This document shows positions 59,186 through 64,000 of a stretch of DNA of 64,000 bases, piece by piece; the first letter of the stretch is position 1; each line of letters begins with the position of its first letter. This DNA comes from Clostridium sp. (GTDB lineage Bacteria; Bacillota; Clostridia; Lachnospirales; Lachnospiraceae). The translations under genes were made by a program, and so were the position numbers. The notes beneath the pieces are model-generated. The model was given only the letters and a program-made list of their open reading frames with translations, ran no database searches and had not been told where the DNA came from. The stretch covers positions 186,001 through 250,000 of the forward strand of contig JAETQD010000001.1 of assembly GCA_021770825.1 (NCBI GenBank), in the 5' to 3' direction.

Positions 59186-60960
59186 GCCATCACCTCCTGT
59201 CCCTGAAGTGCATTTGCCGTTCCTTCCGTCTTCTGGCTTCCCATCTGGGTTCTGTAAATCTCTTCATAGGCCTCACAGGTTTTCAAAAGCTCCTCATGGG
59301 TTCCGCGTCCGATGATGGTTCCATCCTCCATGACCAGAATCAGATCTGCTTCCTGAACCGATGAAATTCTCTGGGCAATAATGAGCTTTGTGGTATCTTT
59401 TAATTCATTGCGGAAGCTCTCCCGGATTCCAGCCTCAGTGGCCGTGTCTACGGCACTTGTGGAGTCGTCAAGAATCAGGATTTTCGGCTTCTTTAAGAGG
59501 GCTCTGGCAATGCAGAGTCTCTGCTTCTGTCCGCCGGAAACCCCTGCTCCGCCCTGGCCGATTTCTGTTTGGTATCCATTGGGGAAGGCTGTGACAAATC
59601 CGTCTGCCTGGGAACTTTGGGCGGCCGTTTTCACCTCTTCCATGGGCGCCTCCTCATTCCCCCACCGTAAATTTTCTTCAATGGTTCCGGAGAACAGGAC
59701 GTTTTTCTGGAGCACCACGCCGACGCCGTTTCGTAAATTTTTTAAGGAATACTCTCTCACATCCACGCCGTCCACCAGCACACGTCCGGAGGTCACATCA
59801 TAAAGTCTTGGGATCAACTGAACCAGAGAGGTCTTTCCGCTTCCGGTGGAGCCGATGATTCCGATGGTCTGGCCGGGCTCTGCCGTAAAGCTTATGTTCT
59901 CCAGTACCAGCTCGCCGGACGTCCCCTTATGGCTGTATCCGAAACAGACATTCTCAAATTCCACACGGCCCTGCTCCACTTCTTTTTCCGGACAGGCTGC
60001 ATGGGTATCGTTTAAATCCACCTCTGTGTCCAGCACCTCGTTGATTCGCTTTAAAGAGGCTCTGGCTCGGGAGCTCTGCAAAAACACCATGGAAAGCATC
60101 ATCAGGGACATGAGAATCTGTACGATATAAGTAGTAAAGGCTGTTAAGTCTCCCACAGGCATGTTCCCTGCGATAATGATGTTTCCGCCGTACCACACCA
60201 CCGCCAGAGTGGTGATATTCATGGCCAGCGTCATTACCGGCATCGTAACAATGACGATTTTCATGGCGCGCAGGCTGCTGTCCTTTAAGTCCGTATTGAG
60301 GTTTGAAAATTTCTCAATTTCATAGTCCTCCCGTACAAAGGACTTTACCACCCGCACGTTGGTTAAGGTTTCCTGAATGCCGGAGTTTAACTGGTCCAGT
60401 TTTTTCTGCATGATCTCAAACCGCGGGAACGCTGTTTTCAGAATCAGGATGATGGCAAACAGCAAAACAGGAATCACAATGAGAATGATCACCGCCAGCC
60501 TGTAATTCATCATAAAGGCCATAATCAGAGCCCCCACAAACATGCCCGGTGCCCGAAGGGCCATTTTAAGCGCCATGGTTAAAACATTCTGGACCTGCTG
60601 GATATCGTTGGTCAGCCTTGTGACAAGGGAGCCTGTGCTGAAGGTATCAATGTTGGAAAAGGAAAACTGCTGGACCTTTTTAAACACATCTCTCCTCAAA
60701 TCGCTGGTGAAGCAGATGGAGGCCTTTGCCGCAAAAAAGGCGCCAAGGGTTCCGCCCACTGCCATGACGAGCACGGCGCACACCATCAAAAGGCCGATTC
60801 GTATGATATATCCCACGTCCCTCTGGCTTACCCCATTGTTGATGATTAAGGACATCAGTTTCGGCAGCGTGACCTCGCCTGCAACCTCTGTCAGCATCAT
60901 AATGGGGCCCAGGATGAATGCGCCAAGATATGGCTTTATATATTTCTCATATCGCTTCAT
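59182..60960 (-). CDS. ABC exporter half-transporter (degenerate-site partner)
   Basis: This 592-residue half-transporter has six helices in its first 310 residues, Walker A GSTGSGKTS (about 380), signature VSGGQKQ (about 480) and Walker B ILILDDSTSAVD, where Asp replaces the catalytic Glu. In heterodimeric exporters such as BmrCD or TM287/288 one site is inactive in this way. The ATG at 60960 has GGAGG eight bases upstream; the 44-residue longer frame overlaps the MarR gene. It starts 13 bases after the MarR stop. Confidence 0.9.
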   Translation of the reverse strand: MKRYEKYIKPYLGAFILGPIMMLTEVAGEVTLPKLMSLIINNGVSQRDVGYIIRIGLLMVCAVLVMAVGGTLGAFFAAKASICFTSDLRRDVFKKVQQFSFSNIDTFSTGSLVTRLTNDIQQVQNVLTMALKMALRAPGMFVGALIMAFMMNYRLAVIILIVIPVLLFAIILILKTAFPRFEIMQKKLDQLNSGIQETLTNVRVVKSFVREDYEIEKFSNLNTDLKDSSLRAMKIVIVTMPVMTLAMNITTLAVVWYGGNIIIAGNMPVGDLTAFTTYIVQILMSLMMLSMVFLQSSRARASLKRINEVLDTEVDLNDTHAACPEKEVEQGRVEFENVCFGYSHKGTSGELVLENISFTAEPGQTIGIIGSTGSGKTSLVQLIPRLYDVTSGRVLVDGVDVREYSLKNLRNGVGVVLQKNVLFSGTIEENLRWGNEEAPMEEVKTAAQSSQADGFVTAFPNGYQTEIGQGGAGVSGGQKQRLCIARALLKKPKILILDDSTSAVDTATEAGIRESFRNELKDTTKLIIAQRISSVQEADLILVMEDGTIIGRGTHEELLKTCEAYEEIYRTQMGSQKTEGTANALQGQEVMA

Positions 60961-60973
60961 TTTTTGTCCCTCC

Positions 60974-61435
60974 TTATTCTGTCTTTTGAAGCATTTGCTC
61001 CAAATTTCCCGATAGTCTCTGAATATACTGATAAAATATTTTTTTCTCCTCCTCGGAAAAACCGGAAAACATCCCTTCCTCCGTCCTGTCAAAAAAGCTG
61101 ATACTCCGTTCCACCTCTTCGTTTCCTTTTTCTGTGAGACGGATTTTGTTGTAACGGTTATCGTTTTTATCCACCAGCCGTTTGATATATCCGCCTTTCT
61201 CCAGCTTCTTTAAAGAGACTGCTATGGATGCCGTGGACACATGATGTCTTTCTGCCAGTTCCTTCTGGGACACGTCCTGGTTCCAGGAAATGCACATAAG
61301 AAGCTGGTGCTGGGCCCGGAACATGCCGTTTTTATTGAGATGGCGTTCCAAAAGTGCCCGGTGAATCTTTCCGGTATTGATGAAAGCTTCCACAAGCGTA
61401 TGGTTGATTCCCTGGGGTTTTTCCTTTGGATTCAT
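60974..61435 (-). CDS. MarR-family transcriptional regulator
   Basis: This 153-residue winged-helix protein has the MarR core: VSQKELAERHHVSTASIAVSLKKLEKGGYIKRLVDKNDNRYNKIRLTEKG (about 52-102) flanked by dimerisation helices. It heads an operon with two ABC exporter genes and probably represses it until a drug-like ligand binds. Candidate operator sequence lies between its -10 box and its start codon. AAAGGAG precedes the ATG. Confidence 0.92.
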   Translation of the reverse strand: MNPKEKPQGINHTLVEAFINTGKIHRALLERHLNKNGMFRAQHQLLMCISWNQDVSQKELAERHHVSTASIAVSLKKLEKGGYIKRLVDKNDNRYNKIRLTEKGNEEVERSISFFDRTEEGMFSGFSEEEKKIFYQYIQRLSGNLEQMLQKTE

Positions 61436-61474
61436 ATTTTCTCCTTTCCCTGTTTTCGGTAAATCATTAGCTTT

Positions 61475-61497
61475 TTAATCGTTAGCTAGTTAATCGT
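61475..61497 (-). promoter_or_regulatory. Candidate MarR operator
   Basis: The plus strand carries TTAATCG twice (61475-61481 and 61490-61496) around TTAGCTAGTTAA (61482-61493), an imperfect palindrome centred on CTAG. The site covers the predicted transcription start, as expected for autorepression. Confidence 0.4.
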
Positions 61498-61504
61498 ATG
61501 GCAT

Positions 61505-61560
61505 ATTATAATCCCTCCTGCCTGTTTCCGCAAGAGGGATATTTGTGAACTAATTGTGAA
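61505..61560 (-). promoter_or_regulatory. MarR operon promoter and upstream direct repeat
   Basis: TTGCGG (61528-61533), 17 bp, TATAAT (61505-61510) on the minus strand. Upstream, TTCACAA occurs twice 11 bp apart (61543-61549 and 61554-61560 as TTGTGAA on the plus strand), like a response-regulator box. Confidence 0.5.
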
Positions 61561-61570
61561 GTTTTCTGCC

Positions 61571-62923
61571 TTAATCCCAGTCTTCCTTGGGCATCTTTCT
61601 GCGAATCATAAGGAAACAGATAATATGGGCCGTGCCTGTGACAATCCAGGTGAAGGGATATGAGAAATATAACGTGGTCAAAGTCCGGCTCCACTGGAAG
61701 ATGGTAAACACCCATACCACCCGCAGTCCACAGGCCCCCGCTAAGGAAACACACATGGGAAGAATCGAGTATCCGACGCCGCGGATGCTGCCCACCATGG
61801 TGTCCATGATTCCGCAGATAAAATAAAGAAGGCCGATGATTCCCAGACGGCGCATGCCGTACTGGATGACCTGCGGATCCGAGGAATAGATTCCAAGGAG
61901 TGTCTCACCCATTCCGTAGATGGAAACGCCCAGCACCAGTCCCACAACGGTAACCACAGCCACACAGGTCAGGGTGATTTTTCCGATTCTCTTATACTTT
62001 CTGCCGCCGTAGTTCTGGCTGGTAAAGCTCAGGTTGGTCTGGTAAACGGCGTTCATGGCTGCGTAGATGAAACCCTCAATGTTCTGGGAGGCGGTATTTC
62101 CTGCCATAGCGATGGAACCAAAGGAATTGACGGAGGACTGGATTAACACGTTGGAAATGGAGAAAATTGCCCCCTGCATTCCGGCGGGAAGTCCCACCTT
62201 GGCAATCCGTTTTAATTTCACCTTGCTGATTTTAAGCTCACGTATTTTAAGTTTCAGGCATCCTTCGCTGGATAACAGGCTTTTCAGCACCAGCGCGGCG
62301 GAGATTGCCTGGGCAATCACGGTGGCAAGGGCTACGCCGGCCACATCCATATTGAAATAAATCACGAAGACCAGGTTTAAGAGTACGTTGACCACTCCGG
62401 CTGCCGTAAGAAAATAGAGAGGACGTCTGGTGTCGCCCACAGCCCTTAAGACGGCGCTGCCGAAGTTATAAAGCATGGTCACCGGCATTCCCACAAAGTA
62501 AATCTGCATGTATATCGTAGATTTATTGATGACATCGTCCGGGGTCCCCATCAGCTCCAGAAGGGGTCTTGCGGCCAGCACTCCCACCGCCACTAAAAAG
62601 ACGCCCGATACCAGCCCTAAGGCGATTGCCGTGTGGATGGTTTCGCTCACATCCTCATCACTTTTTGCCCCGTAATACTGGGCCACCAGCACATTCACAC
62701 CCACGGAAAGGCCCACGAAAATATTGATTAAGAGGTTAATAAGGGCCGTTGTGGAGCCCACTGCCGCCAGGGACTGGCTTCCGGCATAGCGGCCAACCAC
62801 GATCACATCCGCAGCATTAAAAAGAAGCTGGAGAATTCCCGAGAGCATCAGGGGGATGGAAAAAATCAGGATTTTTCCAAGAATCGGTCCATTGCACATG
62901 TCCATTTCATAAGATTTTTTCAT
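61571..62923 (-). CDS. MATE-family multidrug/Na+ efflux transporter
   Basis: This 450-residue protein has twelve membrane helices in two six-helix halves. The N-terminal half starts PILGKILIFSIPLMLSGILQLLFNAADVIVVGRYAG, and the matching second-half stretch is RIAKVGLPAGMQGAIFSISNVLIQSSVNSFGS. It belongs to the NorM/DinF-like group, exporting cationic compounds in exchange for Na+ or H+. GAGGAG precedes the ATG. It is transcribed from its own promoter. Confidence 0.93.
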   Translation of the reverse strand: MKKSYEMDMCNGPILGKILIFSIPLMLSGILQLLFNAADVIVVGRYAGSQSLAAVGSTTALINLLINIFVGLSVGVNVLVAQYYGAKSDEDVSETIHTAIALGLVSGVFLVAVGVLAARPLLELMGTPDDVINKSTIYMQIYFVGMPVTMLYNFGSAVLRAVGDTRRPLYFLTAAGVVNVLLNLVFVIYFNMDVAGVALATVIAQAISAALVLKSLLSSEGCLKLKIRELKISKVKLKRIAKVGLPAGMQGAIFSISNVLIQSSVNSFGSIAMAGNTASQNIEGFIYAAMNAVYQTNLSFTSQNYGGRKYKRIGKITLTCVAVVTVVGLVLGVSIYGMGETLLGIYSSDPQVIQYGMRRLGIIGLLYFICGIMDTMVGSIRGVGYSILPMCVSLAGACGLRVVWVFTIFQWSRTLTTLYFSYPFTWIVTGTAHIICFLMIRRKMPKEDWD

Positions 62924-62977
62924 ACTGTCCTACTCCTCTGCCTGTATTTTACCATTCTTTTACATAGGCGTTCTATC

Positions 62978-63006
62978 ATTATACCGAATGCCCCTGGAAA
63001 ATGCAA
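62978..63006 (-). promoter_or_regulatory. Predicted promoter of the MATE gene
   Basis: TTGCAT (63001-63006), 17 bp, TATAAT (62978-62983) on the minus strand. Confidence 0.72.
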
Positions 63007-63032
63007 TTCCCAATCGTGTCTTATTAATGGAA

Positions 63033-63062
63033 AAGGGCTTTCCGGAATTCCGGAAAGCCCTT
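63033..63062 (-). terminator. Terminator of tRNA-Thr, perfect 30-bp palindrome
   Basis: AAGGGCTTTCCGGAA and its exact complement form a continuous palindrome. The minus strand continues with UUUU. Confidence 0.85.
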
Positions 63063-63073
63063 AGTTTCTAAAA

Positions 63074-63146
63074 AGCTGCCTAGCAGATTTGAACTGCCGA
63101 CCTCCGCCTTACCAAGGCGACGCTCTACCAGCTGAGCCAAGGCAGC
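63074..63146 (-). tRNA. tRNA-Thr (anticodon GGT)
   Basis: A 73-base cloverleaf: acceptor stem GCTGCCT/AGGCAGC, D arm GCTC-AGCTGGTA-GAGC, anticodon stem TCGCC/GGCGG (one wobble) with loop TTGGTAA giving anticodon GGT, and a T arm with GTTCAAATC. CCA is not encoded. It reads ACC and ACU codons. Confidence 0.95.
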
Positions 63147-63168
63147 AGGTGTTTTTGAAACCTTAGAT

Positions 63169-63197
63169 ATATTATCATGAGTTCTATGTTTTGTCAA
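63169..63197 (-). promoter_or_regulatory. Promoter of tRNA-Thr
   Basis: TTGACA (63192-63197), 17 bp, TAATAT (63169-63174) on the minus strand. Confidence 0.78.
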
Positions 63198-63255
63198 CAG
63201 GAACTTTTAAATTTTTTTCGCATATTTTATAGCAAAGAAATTCCGAGGTATTCCT

Positions 63256-64000
63256 ATGCCGGAACTCATTTCCAATGCACCAGGTTCGGAGGAGGAAATC
63301 CATACAGATGCCTCCCAGAAAAATACAAAAGCCGCTGAGGTCACTGACATCACTGCCGGTCCCTTCTCCCCTCAGGTCCCCACAGTAAACTGGCCGGACT
63401 TTCCCGTTTTCACTCTGCCTGCACAGACTGCACCGGCCGCTTCCTATTACAGCCAGGTACGGTTCTTAAACGCAGCTTCCGGCAGGCAGAATCTGGACAT
63501 ATATATTGACAATCCGCAGGTACTGTCCGGCTCCGGTTTCGGTATGGTATCTCCTTACATGAAGGTTTCCGACGGATTCCACACAATCACCATCCGCCGC
63601 GGCAATGGCCCCGTTCTCTTCCAGCAGACCCTGGCCTTTATTTCCGGGGAAAAGGCCACCTTTGTGATTCTGGACACCCCGGGCGGAGTGACGCTTACCA
63701 AGGTATCCGACATGGGCTGCACCAATGTTCCGTCGGGATACGGGTGTTTCAGGGCTGCCAACATGTCCTACAACGGCTCCTCCTATGATGTACGCATGTT
63801 TAATAACCAGGTGATTTTCTCGGATATCGGGTATAAGGAAGTCACCTCCTTTAAACAGGCGGCAGCAGGCTCCCATACCTTTTTTGTCACCAACGCCCAG
63901 TTCCCCATGGCTGCCTTCCGGGAGCTTCCCATCATCCTTTTATCGGCCCTCGCCGGTTCCTGTCCGGCCTGCGCCGTGAACAATCCGCTCCTTTCCTTCT
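63256..64000 (+). CDS. DUF4397-type protein, cut by the window edge
   Basis: The ATG at 63256 (GAGGT upstream) opens a frame that runs without a stop to the end of the window (248 codons seen). There is no signal peptide. A Thr/Ala/Pro-rich start (1-70) leads into a beta-rich domain: SQVRFLNAASGRQNLDIYIDN, GFHTITIRRGNGPVLFQQTLAF, GEKATFVILDTPGGVTLTKVSD. A second similar unit follows (FRAANMSYNGSSYDVRMFNNQ). This repeats the DUF4397 pattern, a beta-sandwich found on surface proteins. A Cys-containing stretch (SCPACAVNN) comes near the cut. Function unknown. Confidence 0.7.
   Translation, partial: MPELISNAPGSEEEIHTDASQKNTKAAEVTDITAGPFSPQVPTVNWPDFPVFTLPAQTAPAASYYSQVRFLNAASGRQNLDIYIDNPQVLSGSGFGMVSPYMKVSDGFHTITIRRGNGPVLFQQTLAFISGEKATFVILDTPGGVTLTKVSDMGCTNVPSGYGCFRAANMSYNGSSYDVRMFNNQVIFSDIGYKEVTSFKQAAAGSHTFFVTNAQFPMAAFRELPIILLSALAGSCPACAVNNPLLSF

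Noticed and set aside
63466-63983. Minus-strand frames inside the DUF4397 gene
   Set aside because: Antisense shadows of the open plus-strand frame that has a ribosome site and repeated domain pattern.

Overview
The window reads as a chromosomal segment of a strictly anaerobic, spore-forming-type Clostridia bacterium, most likely a Lachnospiraceae member. The grounds are a homodimeric pyruvate:ferredoxin oxidoreductase, a complete six-gene Rnf complex, a T-box leader on leuS, AGGAGG ribosome sites in front of most genes, consensus sigma-A promoters, roughly balanced base composition, and gut-Clostridia families such as VanW-like and high-cysteine chorion-like proteins. No rRNA, CRISPR array, IS element, prophage or replication origin is visible. 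One tRNA (Thr, GGT) is present.

Layout. 0-10 kb: PsiE-like protein, M19 dipeptidase, a four-gene operon (S-layer-homology protein, HlyD-type adaptor, MacB-type ATPase and permease), cardiolipin synthase, MetY, a DUF368 membrane protein. 10-25 kb: a PurF-like protein without its glutaminase cysteine, a zinc-ribbon protein, a YtrA-type GntR/ABC operon with a recognisable operator, a zinc-ribbon/leucine-rich-repeat membrane protein, nifJ, a VanW-family protein and a PHP phosphoesterase. 25-38 kb: siroheme-type dehydrogenase, P1 peptidase, an HPr-like protein without the phosphorylatable histidine, AlaX, a cluster of small proteins (cysteine/glycine-rich protein, a 53-residue ORF, two related hypothetical proteins), a degenerate YkuD-like secreted protein, an S9 peptidase with an RpiR regulator, leuS and small membrane proteins. 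38-49.7 kb: TauE/SafE transporter, yajC, an M20 hydrolase with a pair of nucleoside-recognition membrane proteins, an EF-G paralogue, tyrA-aroA, a second M20 hydrolase, a family 2 glycosyltransferase and carbamate kinase. 49.7-51.9 kb: an AT-richer, decaying accessory patch (ankyrin fragment, membrane protein, deleted phosphatase gene, two gene remnants). 52-64 kb: rnfCDGEAB, MarR plus a heterodimeric ABC exporter, a MATE exporter, tRNA-Thr and an unfinished DUF4397 gene at the edge.

How the parts work together. NifJ makes acetyl-CoA and reduced ferredoxin, and Rnf couples ferredoxin oxidation by NAD+ to ion export. Peptide and amino-acid use is served by dipeptidase, S9 and P1 peptidases, two M20 hydrolases and carbamate kinase. 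Four efflux or ABC systems (MacB-like, YtrA-type, MarR-controlled, MATE) point to defence against antimicrobials or envelope stress. Coordinates for many genes use an internal start chosen from the ribosome site, so they are shorter than the longest reading frame. The best candidates for undescribed biology are the Cys-less PurF paralogue, the small-protein cluster around 28.7-30 kb, the YkuD-like protein with altered active site, the RnfE cysteine/alanine tail and the EF-G paralogue with altered GTPase motifs.
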